A stretch of DNA of 64,000 bases from Cadophora sp. MPI-SDFR-AT-0126 (lineage: Eukaryota; Ascomycota; Leotiomycetes; Helotiales; Ploettnerulaceae): contig JAGMVK010000006.1 in NCBI GenBank assembly GCA_020747065.1, positions 1,860,001-1,924,000 on the forward strand, written 5' to 3'. The notes under the pieces are model-generated. The model had not been told where the DNA came from and ran no database searches. It was given only the letters and a program-made list of their open reading frames with translations. Shown here piece after piece: positions 12,643-25,418 of this stretch. Positions within the stretch are counted from its first letter, which is position 1. Every line of letters begins with the position of its first letter. Both the position numbers and the translations under genes were made by a program.

Positions 12643-14650
12643 ATGTCCACTATTGAGAAGAAAGACAACCTCGGCGGTGTCGTCGTCCAGAATGAGGACG
12701 TGAAGCCCTACGTGGACGAGATCGACATTACAAACCGTGACTATTCCGGCGCTGTACTGGTCCTCAGCCCCGAAGAAAAACGTCTCGTCAGAAAGCTAGA
12801 CTGGAGAATCATGGTACGTGCCACATATCCCTAGAATCCTCACTTGTCACGTCTAACACATCCCCATAGCCCGTACTATGGCTCATGTATTGGCTCAACT
12901 ACCTCGATCGAAACGCCATTGCCCTGGCGAAGCTCGACCACATCGAAAAGGATCTCAACATCAGTCCCACACAATACTCCACCTGTGTTTCGATCCTCTT
13001 CGTCGGCTATATTCTCGGTGGCATTCCCTCGAACATGTTGATTACTCGGATTCGACCTTCGTATTATATGGGATCTGCTATGGCTCTTTGGGCTATTGTG
13101 TCTACTCTCACGGGTATCTCTCAGAACTTCGTTGGGCTTCTCCTCACGAGATTCTTCCTTGGGGTAACTGAGGCACCTTTCTACCCGTAAGCAATGCAAC
13201 GTCTCAACCCGTTGGAATGGAAGCTGACTAGAAGCAGCGGTGCTCTGTACCTACTTTCCATCTTCTATACCAGAAAGGAAGTCGCTACCCGGATTGCTAT
13301 CCTTTACACCGGAAACAGTGAGTGATCCCCCAATCAAACCACATCCTTGGAGATTGTTCCAGAGTTCTGCGACTCGTAATCTTCTTGGTATTACTTCGGA
13401 AGGAACCAGTGTCTCGATCTCATTTTGCAGAATCAGTACTGACTTTAAACTCTCCAGTTCTCGCAACTGCATTTGCTGGACTTATTGCCATCGGAATCTT
13501 CAAACTGGACGGGGCTGCTGGTCTGGAAGGATGGAGGTGGCTATTCATTCTCCAAGGTGAGCATAAGATATGTTTTTGTGTTCTCGGTGTCCCGGGTCCA
13601 ACCTTTAGAAGACCTGTTGATGGACAATGCCCAACATAACACCCAACCCCTTGAGATTATGGCAAGCAACGGCTAACATGTATGCTAGGCATTTTCACAT
13701 TTATTGTAGCGATAGTTGGGACTTGGTTCCTCCCCGACGACCCAACCGTCACCCGCTGGCTCACACCCGAAGAACGAATCTTGGCGAATGAGCGCATTAA
13801 GCGCGATACTGTCGAAGAAAGCGGCAAGATTTCTACCATCAAGGGTCTCAAGGAAGCTCTCAGCGACTACCGAGTCTGGATCTTTGTATTCATGCAGCAC
13901 ATGCATCTTGCCTCGAACGGGTTCAAGAACTTCGTATGTACTCGCCTTGTCGTCTCATAATAGAGATTCTAACACGCAGCAGTTCCCATCAGTCGTCCAG
14001 GGCCTCAACTTCAACCGCACCATCACACTGGCTCTCACTTGCCCTCCTTATTTGATAGCTGGTGTCATTTCCGTTTATTGGTCTTGGTCTTCTGGACGAT
14101 TCAATGAGAGGACATGGCACATCACATCTGCCAAGTGTGTTGCTATCCTCGGTTTCATCTTGGGCTTCGCCATAAACAATACTGCTGCCCGTTATGTTTC
14201 TATGATCATCTTCGCCGTTGGAACCTGTAAGTCATTCCACCACTTACCACTCCACGAGCTTTGCAATGTCTTCGAGACCAATTTACTGACTTGTCACCTT
14301 CACAGATGCCGTGAACAGTATCATTCTTGGATGGGTCGGAGCAACATGTGGTCAAACGAAGGAGAAGCGAGCTGTAGCTCTTTCGATCATCGTTTCTACG
14401 AGTAACGCGAGTTTCATCTGGACTCCGGTAAGTCCAAGTCCTGCTAGGCTCACATAACACAGCTGACAGCATGCAGTATCTCTGGACGGACAGCTATGGT
14501 GGCAGATACACCCTTGCAATGGCGACCTCCGCTGCTTTCTCTTTCCTCTGCGCGCTGGCCGCTTGGGGTATGCGTTTCGCGCTCATGCGTGAGAATAAGA
14601 AGATCAAGCAAGAGACTGAAGATGAGTCGGTGCTTTACTATGCCTACTAG
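12643..14650 (+). CDS. MFS permease, Dal5 (allantoate/vitamin anion:cation symporter) family
   Basis: This is a plasma-membrane carrier of the anion:cation symporter group, which takes up organic anions such as allantoate, nicotinate, pantothenate or biotin precursors; the substrate cannot be read from sequence. Eight exons are inferred: 12643-12813, 12870-13186, 13238-13317, 13458-13556, 13689-13933, 13983-14226, 14306-14427 and 14477-14650. All junctions keep frame, and the product is 483 residues. The hydrophilic N-terminus ends in KLDWRIM, and the first membrane helix follows with LMYWLNYLDRNAIALAKL. The family block GVTEAPFYPGALYLLSIFY is clear, as are WRWLFILQG before the cytoplasmic loop and LTPEERILANERIK after helix 6. 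The length is usual for the family. It converges on the DUF1857 gene and has a TATA box at -116. Confidence 0.9.
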
Positions 14651-15030
14651 CCGATAGACTTCAGACTACAGATCGTTGAGTATTGGATGCATTGGGAAAG
14701 TGTGATAAGAATTAGTTTTACTCTTAGGCAGATGGCTCTTTGTCTTTCGTGTTCTAGAATAGAGATGTCTTTGCATGTTGACACCGCTTCGCTTACGGCG
14801 CCGTGACTTGTTGACTGTGAACGGGTCCACGTGCAGGTACATTGCCAATAAGGGCAGCCAGGCTGTACATCTCGGCCATATATGAGTTCTGGTGAAACCA
14901 AAAATGCAGATACCGATTTGAGAATTTTTGGTGATATTACCAGGTCATGCTAATCACGTCCTCTTCCAGCAACGAGAACAGCCCTCTCCTTCGAGACTTG
15001 TGTTTCACGTGACAATCACACCACCCCTCC
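14651..15030. other. Convergent 3' intergenic region
   Basis: This 380-bp spacer lies between the permease stop and the DUF1857 stop. It must hold both terminator/poly(A) regions. I see no gene in it. Confidence 0.5.
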
Positions 15031-15516
15031 TCAATACTTTCCCTCCCTGACCAGCTTCCTCATAGCCTCAATCGTACCCTCCACAGCCAACTTACTCATC
15101 CCCCTCTCCTTCTCCTTAAACTTCTCCAACTCCTCGCCCTCCACCCCAGGATGTTTCCACTCAAACACATACGTCATGTACAAGCCGTCCGCCCCATCAC
15201 TCACAATATTGCTGACATGGCTTCCATCCGGCTGCTCGAACTCGACTCGCGTATCAGCATAGGCTGTGACGACCTCCTTGACTTTGCGCTGGTCCTGCAC
15301 AAACGTGATCTCGCGGACTGTGACTTCGTTGCCGCTCTCCTTGTGCGTGGTTGTGGAGACGACGGTTGTGGACTGGATCGCGGCTGGGACGAAGGTTTCT
15401 GCGGACCGGATCTTGAGTTGGAGCATCGCCCAGATTTGGGGTCTTGTTAGGACAGGGCTTGCGCCGGGTGGGTTGATGGGTGAGGTGAAGGCGATGTTAT
15501 TTGTTGAAGGAGCCAT
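15031..15516 (-). CDS. DUF1857 (AtaL-like, Bet v1/START-fold) protein
   Basis: This intronless gene of 161 codons has a clear ATG (MAPSTNNIAFTSPINPPG). DUF1857 proteins are small single-domain fungal proteins with a START/Bet v1-like fold that should bind a hydrophobic ligand; some lie in secondary-metabolite clusters, but most have no known role. Family traits seen are an N-terminal LTRPQIWAMLQLKIRSAE helix, alternating strand-like segments (VTVREITFVQDQRKVKEVV, TRVEFEQPDGSHVSNIV) and a C-terminal amphipathic helix (residues about 135-161, Lys/Glu rich). There is no signal peptide, so it is probably cytosolic. The length equals that of the family domain. The neighbours do not suggest a pathway. 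Confidence 0.85.
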   Translation of the reverse strand: MAPSTNNIAFTSPINPPGASPVLTRPQIWAMLQLKIRSAETFVPAAIQSTTVVSTTTHKESGNEVTVREITFVQDQRKVKEVVTAYADTRVEFEQPDGSHVSNIVSDGADGLYMTYVFEWKHPGVEGEELEKFKEKERGMSKLAVEGTIEAMRKLVREGKY

Positions 15517-18500
15517 TTTGGACGATTCGGATGACGTTCCCGTAATGGTAATTGATGGCTATTCAGACTGGATCTTGTTCTTAAGTTACGTGTTTCTGTC
15601 GAGGGAGGATAAGTGTTTAAAAAGTAAATGATTTGAAGAATGTCGTCGGTTCACTGACGATCTGCTGCCCTTCATATATTTAGTTCCCCGGCCTGCCAAG
15701 GCTCTCTGTGGTTGGACAAAGGTCCGAAGTCGTACTTGAGTAAACAAGCCGGAGTCCGATCGTGGCTTCTTCGAACTTTTCTACATTGATTTATAAGAAT
15801 GCTTACATATGTTTCCGAGAGCTGATACTTGATGTGAATTCTCGTCGGAGACTTTCCTTCATTTTACAATTTTTTATGATTGAAACTCCAGGTTCGTGCT
15901 TCGCGCATTCGCGTCGTTTTGACCGAGTGCCGAGACGCCTTGCTGACAAAGCAGCGATGGGTGATATATGCAGGTCGGTGGGGGAAAACGTTACCTTCAC
16001 ACCTGGAAGTTTTTTGCCTATGGAAAGTGATAGTCAAGTCTTATACATATCTCAGAATGAGAAGCAAAAATAATCTCACAGCTCGGCGTTTGGAATAGCC
16101 ATTGAGGCCATAGATTTCAAAGGACTCGTTTGGAGTCTTGGTGACGAGACTGAGTCTATTAATTGTACATCATGCATTAACAGGCTGATTCGGTCTCATC
16201 ACTATCTTCCAAGTCAATAGTTTCTATGCTAGTCTTTGCAACGTTCACCTATTATATCCGATGTGAATATGTCATTCAAAAGGGAAGTTTCTTGAAGAAG
16301 GAGGGGGAAGCGTGGATACACCGCTACTTTTGGACAAACAATGTTTTTTTTGCTCAAGCATGCTTTAGGATTTTCCTCTCACAGGCATTCTCAATGAGAT
16401 GGCCTCCGCCGAATGGAACACATGATGGCAAATACCTTTCAGAAAAATGGTACAGAAGCATAAAGTCGCTTGCTCGCTTAATTGTTGACCTTGCTCCAAG
16501 CTGCGAGGGTGTCTTATGTGAGATCGGTCCTTGGTTCACAGAAAAGTTTAGAGTTTCATGATCATGATTGTTTAGAATCCTTCAATTTCGAGAGGTTTTG
16601 TGATGCAGGAGAAGGAAATTGCCGAATTAAAAATGTTGGACACGCGGAGAGGTTCACAAAAGCTTAAATGCGCCTTTCTCGACTACAACTTGATTGATGG
16701 CTCCATTTCATGTGATTTCGTGCTTCACCACGTAGAGGTGAATGTTCGAAAAGCGGAGGTTCGAATGATCATTCTAGAGCCGTTTCCTACACGTGATAAC
16801 TTCATGACATTATTCCCATTCTCCATGATATGAAGGCAGGCCGCTGCATTGATGAGAGCCAGTACAAAGGGGCATTTCTGTCTCATAATTCTGGTGAAGA
16901 CTGGCATGTCACCAACAGAGAATGAATCCGATTTCATGCAAGCCAACATGACCATCAGTTTCGGGACGACTGCAACTCGACCTCTCATTGGATTATGCAG
17001 ATTCTAAGAAAGGACGCAGTACACTTCCATATCAACATCCCCAGCAAATCAGCAAGTCAAAGGCAGTCGGCAACTATGCCACTTATGCACAGAGCATGCA
17101 TCACGTGGATGAGAACCAAATAAACCACCAACCTGGTTATGTTCCGTGAGTTGCTGCATGTGTGACTGGAAAGAGATACCTCTCGACCGGTTGTAAGCTT
17201 TTCTTGGACAGCATGTGGCCGTAGGTTTCAAAGCTACTCCCAAGGGATAAGAGTGAAGCAGATCCTGGTTTCTACTGCGTTGCTTGCACTCCACACAGCC
17301 CCTGGTCCTCGAATGATAGAAATGACTTCGCCCGGAATTGAACTGACTACCTTCCGACCAAAGCTTGCCGCATCGAATCCGTTCGGGGAAGTATGTGATC
17401 AACACGGGAGCAAAGGTCATTCATTTCATTCGTCCGATAATCCAGATCGTGAGGAGAAAATGAGGATGTAAATGAAACGAACCAACCAAGGAGCACCTTG
17501 GTTGTGCCTTGCGATCTGATCAGATGTGAGCTGGATCAGGAAGGGGTTGTGGGCAAGATTGTGAGGCCTGACGTTGAGACTGGCCTTCGCGATATGCAGC
17601 AGGGTCTTCAGTGCATATTGCCGGTGTGGTAAGTGCAGCTTCCCGAAGGTCTTGGGTTGAATTTTGGCCTGTGCTACCGTTTGTGTACGATCTGCCGGGA
17701 GCGGCTTGCTGAGATGAGCAGGTCGACACTCAAGGTAGTGCAAGCGAGAAGGTGGGGTCAGTTCACGTCCATAGGAGAATTCTCCGTGCGGAGAAAGGGA
17801 GAGGAGGCTGGGGTGAGGCAAAAAAGAGGGTACTATTGTATGAAAGGAACAAAGCATCCGTGCTTGTTAGCCCCTGTATTCCCCATGTGTTCTATGTGTC
17901 TAGTAGGGGGAAGCCCAACCGAGCGAAAGTACCCAAGTTTTCCCCAGGCAGGTGGGCAGGACCAATTGAAAATCGCCATACGATCAAAACGATCAATATT
18001 ACAGAAATGGGACGGAACAGTCCAATGGTCGTTTGCAGGGTAAGGTGGGAGGACGCTGTATAGTCCAAGCTCGGTTCTGTGATGTAGCCAGCCGTCGTTT
18101 GCACCCTGTCAAAGGCGGGTACTTGCTCACTCACACTTACACACACAGACCAGACCATCACAGAAGAACCAAAGCCACCAGAGGACGGCTCAAGCTTGAA
18201 GGCAGCGGACACGTTCTTTTCGGCAGGAGATCGCTGGCGGACAGGTGCAGCGGAACTGGGAGAATTTAGCCGCACCTGTAGTGGCATATCTGCCAAGTCA
18301 TGAACCTAAGCAGATGGAGAGCAGGTCTAGCCGTTAATATGGCCAAGAAGACGTAACATCGTGATAAGTAAAAATTAAAGTGATTGATACATTTTTGTCT
18401 TATTGGGGAGGCTGGTTCTTGCGGAATTGTGACGGAAGGCTTGACGGAGCGGCAATTTCTCAAGGTCCCATAGTAATGAACCATGTTATGACAAGCAAGA

Positions 18501-19241
18501 GAAGGGCTGGATGGTAAATGCAAGCCTAGCCCGGTCAGTACCGGCCGCTGTTCCTTCTTCGGTACCTCTAGAACTTCATCAAGAGATCACTCGTATTTGC
18601 CATTCTTGGTGGACAAATCTAATCGCAACTTTTCCTCTGATAATTGCACATCTCCCTCGGTAGCGGCTCCGGTGCAATTAACAAGCCATTGTTCGCTCTT
18701 TGATTTGCTTTTGCGATCTGAATCATACAAACTGCCAATGGTTAGAAAGATCTGAGGCAATACAGAGTGCCTCAGCGAAGCCTGGTAAAGAGGGGGAGAA
18801 ACGTCTGTACCAAAGGTAAGAGCCCTCGCTTTACTCTGTTAAGCTGGCGGTGTGGCAAATATAGCTAGATGACTGGAAGTCGTGTTGATGCAGACGACAT
18901 CAATAAGATCCAGCCAAACAATTCTCCAGCAGATTTCCCACAACGAAAATCTCCAACAAACCTGACACTTCAGTAAGATCGGATCGTCCACTCGATATCG
19001 AGAGATTGAAAGCCTGATTATTGATGCAGATTCCCATGACTGACCGCCTTAAATTAGAGTATTCCAGAATCTGACCGCCAGTAACTTAGACTCTGTTTGA
19101 AGGCATTGCTGCATAGCATTGCCGGCATCGAAGGGCACGGGCAGCTTGCTTCTGAAGTGCATCTGTCGTTCGTCGGTAAAGTCGACCTCACGCAAAGCTA
19201 TTCAGTTTCTGAGAAAGGAGAGCGGTGAGAGTGTTACCACA
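15517..19241. other. 3.7 kb stretch without recognisable genes
   Basis: Several frames of 70-145 codons occur, but none carries a family motif and opposite-strand frames overlap freely, as expected by chance. A patch at about 17300-17370 has tRNA-like wording, but no complete cloverleaf can be drawn. The last several hundred bases should contain the promoter of the Myb-like gene. Confidence 0.45.
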
Positions 19242-21063
19242 ATGTTTATCAAGGCAGAGCCCCAATTTGTCTCGAACGGCTCCGAAATCTTTGTACCATT
19301 CCACAGAGCGGAGGCGACTTTGCATCAAAGACTTGTTGAGATGACGAATAACGACGTGAACGCTTGGAGTATCTTCAGGCCCGTGGCCCCGTCAACAGAC
19401 GATAGCTGGGAAGGAGACTTTGATGAGTACAGTAACAACGGAAACTTCCAAGTTGACAAACCTCGACCGAGAAAAGTCTTTGACAAAACTGACAAACTCG
19501 ACAGGTCCACAATCTGTACGGAGGATACTACCCAGAGACGTCCGCTGTAGCCCAGAACCAAGCTGTAGGCTTGTCAAGAACAGTGACTTATTCGCAAGCA
19601 CATCAACCTCAATGGCAATCATACAAAAACATTCCGACCTCGCAACCGCTGTATGAAGAGCAAGCAGCTACAATGACCTGCTCCGAAAGACCTAGTCCAA
19701 TGCTCGGGAACGGCTATTCACAGATGTGCTTGGGTCGAGGACGAGGAAGCTTTGCTGAGTTTTCGAGCGTACGAAACGCCTTGAAGAATCTCAATTACCA
19801 ACCTCAAGTCGACCCTGGCAGCTCATCGTTCATATCGTCTTCCGCTTTACCTCAATCGACATACGCCGAGGAAGCTTCCACGTTCAACAATTCAATGAGC
19901 ATCTCCAGTACAAGCCCAAACACTGTGTATAGCAATTACTCACCTTCGCATTCATCTGCTGACTATAACAAAATTGGCTCCACCGATTCCCGGAACAGCG
20001 ACGTGTCGAGTACCAAGGCCCATTGTTGGCAAGGCGATTTGCGCGGCACCAAGGGGTTCCAAAACACGTATGTACTTCCAGTGGGCAACGATGGATTGCC
20101 GAGATGCCCTCCGCAGCAGTACACTGATGCATGGGGATCCGCTTCTGGCTCAGCATCGGCATGGGATCTGGCTGCCAACACGATATCTCCCAAGATGTTG
20201 GCTCTCAATGTCTCCTCCGCATCACTTTTATCCTCTACATCAAGTCAAGACTCAGTGCTGGCACTGTCCGACTCCAGTGCAGCTATGACTGTTCATGATC
20301 TGGGAGTGAGAGTGCCTGAGCACCTCCAGATTGTCGAACCACAACCTCGTCGGCACCGTCATGTCCTTCCTGACTGCGCCCCGACCTCTCGCAGAATCGT
20401 GTCTGCGGTACCTGGTAACGATTTCCCTCCAAGCAGAAATGCGAAGAAGCGGCCGATGAAGGTGGCAAAGATTCCAATTTACACTCGCAGGAAGAGCAGT
20501 CCTCCAGTAAGAAGTACCTTGACCACCTTCTACAGCCCCAGTCCTAGTCCTCAACTCTCAGAACCTTGCTCTCCAAGATCAGTGGCAACACCTAAGAGGA
20601 TCGAATCAAACCCTCTTCGAACAGCGATTTCATCACGGATAAAATCCGGTGCACAATTGTTACGCGATCGAGAAGCCCAAGATGAGTTCCTAGTCAAGTC
20701 AAAGTTGGCTGGAATGTCTTACAGAGATATTCGTCAACAAGGAAGTTTCACCGAGGCAGAATCTACCCTGAGAGGCCGTTTCCGCGCCCTGACGAAGGAC
20801 AAGACACAACGTGTCAGGAAGCCGGAATGGGAAGATAATGATGTGAGTCCCAACTGCCTGAGACTTCAAATGTACCACTGATGTAAAAGCAGATTAGGCT
20901 TCTGAAGAAAGCTGTACGAAAGCTCGCCAGAGAGTCCGATGTGGCCAGATCTAAGATTCCTTGGAAGCAAGTCGCCGAATACATTGCCAGTCATGGAGGA
21001 TCATACCACTTTGGCTATGCTACGTGCCGAAAGCGTTGGGACGACCTCAAAGGAAGATTTTGA
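19242..21063 (+). CDS. Myb/SANT-like DNA-binding protein
   Basis: This is a predicted nuclear regulator with a long Ser/Thr/Pro/Gln-rich, probably disordered N-terminus and a Myb-like domain in the last 110 residues. The C-terminal part reads KLAGMSYRDIRQQGSFTEAE, then STLRGRFRALTK, then VRKPEWED. After a 50-nt intron (20843-20892) it continues with IRLLKKAVRKLA, IPWKQVAEYI and CRKRWDDL; the spaced Trp residues are typical of Myb repeats. The 5' end is less certain. A good ATG (CCACAATG) at 19242 opens one frame, and the main exon is open in another frame from 19493. An intron at 19452-19504 (CTGAC branch, CAG acceptor, but a weak GTTGAC donor) joins them and gives about 572 residues. The gene converges on APA2. 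Targets are unknown. Confidence 0.75.
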
Positions 21064-21358
21064 TGATTGCGAGTGGATTAAAGGTAATCAGACTGCTACC
21101 AAGTTGATCGGAGGTGAAAATTTGGAATTATGGAAGCTGTGCCAGGGGGTTGAGATGAAGCACTGTCCATTCAGACTCGAAGCTCTGCATTGTTTTTCAG
21201 CGAAGCGGATTCGATGATGAGTTGGCATTCTCAAGTTCGGAGGGCTGTACGAGTACTTGTTGTAGTTTCGCATCTCCTTTGGCTCGTTCATAATTCGTTC
21301 TTGTAATGGTAAGTTTGATAGGCAGACCAAGATCAAGGTAATTCATCCATGAATCAAG

Positions 21359-22433
21359 TTACAGTCGGCCTCCATGATCAATTTTAGGAGTTATTCCAAT
21401 GGCTTGCAAGATGTCTGTTAACTTCGACTCATCATTCCGCAACGCTTCCCATTCCTCTTTACTCTTAACGAGAAGAGTTCCTCCAAGGACGGTGCCATTC
21501 AGAGCGATGGGTCCAATCATATTGTCAGAAGTGCCTCCGATTTTTAAACCCTCGGACGCTCTGGGGCATAGAATAATTGCTCGATCAGTGAAGCCGAGAT
21601 TGTAACTAATTGCCGATTTCTGGGATGAAACGGTCGTATTCGGAGAGGCAGCTTCGGCACTTTCCACCACTTGACAGGCTTGACCATGAAGATCAGTATA
21701 AATACGGTGAAGCTCTTCAGCTGAAGCATTGTCTGGGACGTGGGCGGAGAAGTATGAAAAGGGTAACGCTAGAGCCGTCAGAAGGTTCGCAACACAACGG
21801 GCACACTGTCACGCACCGGGTCTCGGCTCCTTCGCCAGACTGTCCACCAGGATATTCCAATTGGCGTCTGGTTCAATTCCACTACGCATGGATTCAACTG
21901 GCAGGAACTGAATATGTCTATGTGGTTGGCTTGCACCTGAATGTTCGCCGGAATTGAAGAAACCGAACAATTCCTCGCCATTGTCCTTGTACGCCTTCAA
22001 GCATGCATAAGCCGCCTCCAGATCATCTTTCTCCAGCAGCTCGGTCTGCTTTTTGAAGTCCTTGGTGGCAAGTATAAAGTGGTCTGGGATGACTGGGAAC
22101 TTGTTCAAAACTAGAAAATGGCAGGGCGGGAGAGACGTGATGAAGAGGCCTGCTGGCGGATTCTCGAAGGGGTCAAATGGTTTCGAAGAAGGGCTCTTGG
22201 GTTTGCTGGCCTTTGGCTTATTCGCAAGAGCTGGAGAGAAGCGCAATTGAAACTGCATGTCTGTTAGTCTTGGAAGCAAGAGTTGGTGGAGGGGTTAATA
22301 TTGCGGCGCATACTGGGAAACCGCCGCAGTGCAGGATGGAGACTTGGGTTGCGTAAAATGTCAGATCGCCGTTTTCCTGAGCGGATATGAATTGCTTTCT
22401 GACAAGTGCTGGTAGGTTTCGTAAAGCTGCCAT
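21359..22433 (-). CDS. APA2: Ap4A phosphorylase (ATP adenylyltransferase)
   Basis: This enzyme splits diadenosine tetraphosphate with phosphate into ATP and ADP, and so controls Ap4A levels in the cytosol or nucleus. Three exons are inferred on the minus strand: 22433-22314, 22252-21817 and 21768-21359. All are in frame and give 321 residues, which matches the fungal family. The HIT-like catalytic motif HxHxQ is present as GASQPHRHIQFLP at about residues 147-159, with histidines at 151 and 153 and glutamine at 155. Upstream, PFDPFENPP and HFLVLNKFPVIPDHFILAT match the nucleotide-binding core. The C-terminal domain includes ISYNLGFTDRAIILCPR and LNGTVLGGTLLVK. The ATG at 22433 is the first in frame; the open frame extends further upstream but without ATG. 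Confidence 0.93.
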
Positions 22434-23335
22434 GGTGTGATGAACTTGTCTTGAGAGCACGTCAAATGCTTTGTCTTCCACGTCCTTGGTTGGTGGTGCG
22501 CACGGACATCACAAAGCCTGGTGCCGAGGCTCTTTCAATGGAAGTCTTCAACTAAAGTCACTTCATCGGAATGACAGTCAGGTAAAATAAAAAATAAAAA
22601 TAGATACAAGTGATGTCTGTTAGATCTATTCCCGAAATTGTTTCGGGATTTCATCAGCTTGACTGTTTTGAATCCTTGATTGCGTTTGCTTTTTGCGTCA
22701 TAAAAATCCATATTTCAACCAAATGCCATCTGGTCAAGACAAGCCTTATTGAAGTAACTTTTCACAGTTGGCGTTTGATGGGCATTGTACATTAACAGAT
22801 GTTATACAAGGATTGGACTTACAGTGAAAGATCGTTTGACTTTACCAACAGGGCGTATTTCATCAAGGTTTCAATGCTGCTGGGCAGCAGCATATTTAGA
22901 GGACGCTGGGCTCGCTTGTTGGACTCAACCAAAACATGTCCCCAAAAGTCAACAGAAGCCAGCAAAAGAAAGGTATAGTACTCCCGAGAAAATGCCTTCG
23001 ATTCTGAGAGATCATGAGCATGGCTCCATTAGTGAGTTATATGAGAAAAATTGATTCCAATTGTAATACGCTAGCTGCTCACCTTTCTTCTATCGGGGTA
23101 AGAACATGCAAAAATTGGAGCGAGAGGACGTTTACGACGAATGAAGAAGTGGTCTGAGTTAATTTTTTAATTTTTTAATTTTTTTATTATCATTATTATT
23201 ATTTTCGTGATGTGGCAATTATGGATGGAAATGTATGCTGCTTACATTCAGACAATCGGATTTGGTATTTGGTTCCTGCTCCGATTCATAAATCCATCAT
23301 TTACAGAATGCTGTGGTTTCATACCAACCGTACGG
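22434..23335. other. Intergenic region upstream of APA2
   Basis: About 0.9 kb separates the APA2 start from the stop of the TPR-like gene; both are on the minus strand. It holds the APA2 promoter and the 3' end of the TPR-like gene. An AT-only run occupies 23158-23206. I see no gene. Confidence 0.45.
23158..23206. repeat. AT-rich low-complexity tract
   Basis: A run of repeated TTAATTTTTT units passes into TTATTATCATTATTATTATT. It lies about 130-180 bp beyond the stop codon of the TPR-like gene and may serve as its efficiency/poly(A) signal region. It is otherwise simple sequence. Confidence 0.75.
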
Positions 23336-25418
23336 CTAGTAGCCGTTGACACCCATACGGTCCAACTGTGCAACAGTAACTAGACCTTCATCCACCATCT
23401 CGGCCAGCACTGGACCTCCCCTCTTCGCAGCAAGCTTCCTCAACTCTTCGCCATCTCCCAGTAGTCCCTTGACCAAAGCGTCCTTGACTTCCGCCTCAAG
23501 CCCCTATTCCAGTCAGCATCTCTTTTGGATACTACAGGTTCAATCAGGAGTGGAACAAACTTACCTCCTCAGCCCACCCATAAGTCCTCGCAAAGTTCTT
23601 TGCACCTACATAAAACTTTCCAGCATTCCTCAATAGCACATCCCTATTATCCCTCGCCGGCTCAAACATCACCTCCAACTGCCCTAACTGAAATCGATTG
23701 AGCTCAACATCGCCCCTCGCAATATGTATCTTGACCACATTTTCAACGTCTGGGACCTTGGTGGCAGCAGTGAGGTTTTTGAGAGCCGTGCTAAGAGCTG
23801 ACCAACGGGCACTTACAGTCTCACGGGTATTGAGTTTGGGTTCTTTGAGAAGGCGAAGGGTTGAGCTGAAGGCGATGAGTGCTTCCGCGTAGGAGCAGAG
23901 ACCTTCGGCGGATGCTGAGAGGTCGAGCGGGGAATAGGCAGTTTCGATTGCGGAGGCGTAGGTTTTGATATCTGTGAGACTGGCTTGGAGTTGGAGATTG
24001 GCGAAGGCGCTGAGGAAGGAGGCGCGGGCGATGTTTGCTTCGAGGGAGCGATTGGTGCCGATGAGGTATTTGTCAAGCCTGGTATGAAGTGTTAATTAAA
24101 TTCGATAGATGAAGATGGCGGAGTACGGAATTTCTCACTTAATATTGATGAGGTCCTCGGCGTAAGCCTCCACCCAGCGGATTGCTTGCTCAGACACGTT
24201 CAGCATGAGACCGCACAGTTGTGTGAGAGTCTCGAGTTGAGCTAGGACAGTGTCCAGAAGGACGTCGTTATCAACTGGCTCCATGATACTAGCCCATCTC
24301 TCATCCTGCGCTGGTTCTTTGCCATCGTCGACATCCATGGAAGACTTGCCAGAAAGAGAGATACCTCCCTCTTCTGTATCATTGGTATCTTGAGAGGTCT
24401 GGATACTAGACTCATTGCCAGTGTCGGACATCATGGACTCTGCCATCTGTGCTTGGGCTGCAGACTCCTGGGCTTGTCTTTCTTGGACTTCGAGACAGAG
24501 CTGGAAGAGTTTCAATGCTTCTTCGATCAGATGAAGAGTAGATCCATCAGTTGACGACTCAGAAAGCTTCTCGGTGAGACTGGTGAGGATCTGGGCGGTG
24601 TTGCTGAGTATGTTAGCAATTTCCGTCTTTGCACCTCGACAAAATGGTCGTGAACTATGGTTCTCCATTTGGTATAGAGACTTTCGTGACGCGTAGAATG
24701 AAAACAGAAGCCAGAATTTTAAAAGACTGGTGATATGGAGAGAAAGTGGAAGAAGGGGGTGTAGTGTTGATTGTCGGGAGGTTCGACCTCTGAAAGGCAG
24801 CCTCGAAGTGAAAGGTGAACATAAGAACAAGCGACACATACAATAACGCATCTGCATTCTGGCCATTAAGACTCAGTGCATACTTGCTACTTGTCAAAGC
24901 AGTTTGAAGTAGATCAAGAAAGCTTCCAGGCAATTCCTGCAGAAGCTTTGGATGTTGAGTTAGCTCATACTGGACTCGGGCTCTGAATGAATCCTCAGCA
25001 AACTTCATGTTTCAGAGCGTCAACATGACTTACTTGTTGTATGCCAAATCAAAAGAATCTGGAAACTTCTTCAGAGCCTCATCATAGCAGTCAATGGCCC
25101 TGACGAAGAATCTTGTTGACTAGACTTTCAATTAGCCTCGAAATTTGACGTCACATGATATGCGGTTCAAACTTTTGCTGCATCTCCACCCCTCCATTTC
25201 TCCCCGGCTTCTTCGAAGTCTACACCCGCTATGAAAGGTGAGCTGTGGCATGTATCATTTTGAGTAGGTGGTCTCACCTGCGAGGTACTCGTCGGCTGTT
25301 TCCGGGGCCTGATGCCTATCAGCCTTATACTTTGAATCCCACCACATATGGAACCTACCGCCTGGACATGCTTCGACTTCTTCTTGGGCATTTTAGTGAA
25401 CTGTTTTGGCTTTGGCAT
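23336..25418 (-). CDS. TPR-like helical repeat protein, unidentified
   Basis: Eight exons are inferred on the minus strand: 25418-25359, 25323-25278, 25228-25173, 25119-25034, 24982-24842, 24603-24139, 24078-23565 and 23503-23336. All joins keep frame and give 511 residues. The third intron has a weak GTTTGA donor. The N-terminus is Lys-rich (MPKKKSK). TPR-like helix pairs follow, for example FFVRAIDCYDEALKKFP then FDLAYNKARVQYEL, and SKYALSLNGQNADALFNTA. An acidic linker with MDVDDGKE lies near residues 180-225, before WASIMEPVDNDVLLDT and LAQLETLTQLCGLML. The C-terminal half is helical. The architecture recalls fungal TPR proteins such as UPF0656-type proteins, or the Rpl4 chaperone Acl4, but I cannot decide. 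It probably acts in the cytosol or nucleus as a scaffold or chaperone. Confidence 0.72.

Noticed and set aside
17300..17380. tRNA-like wording (CCCGGAATTGAACTG) on the minus-strand sense
   Set aside because: The T-arm-like piece does not pair properly and no A-box or acceptor stem is found at the right distance.
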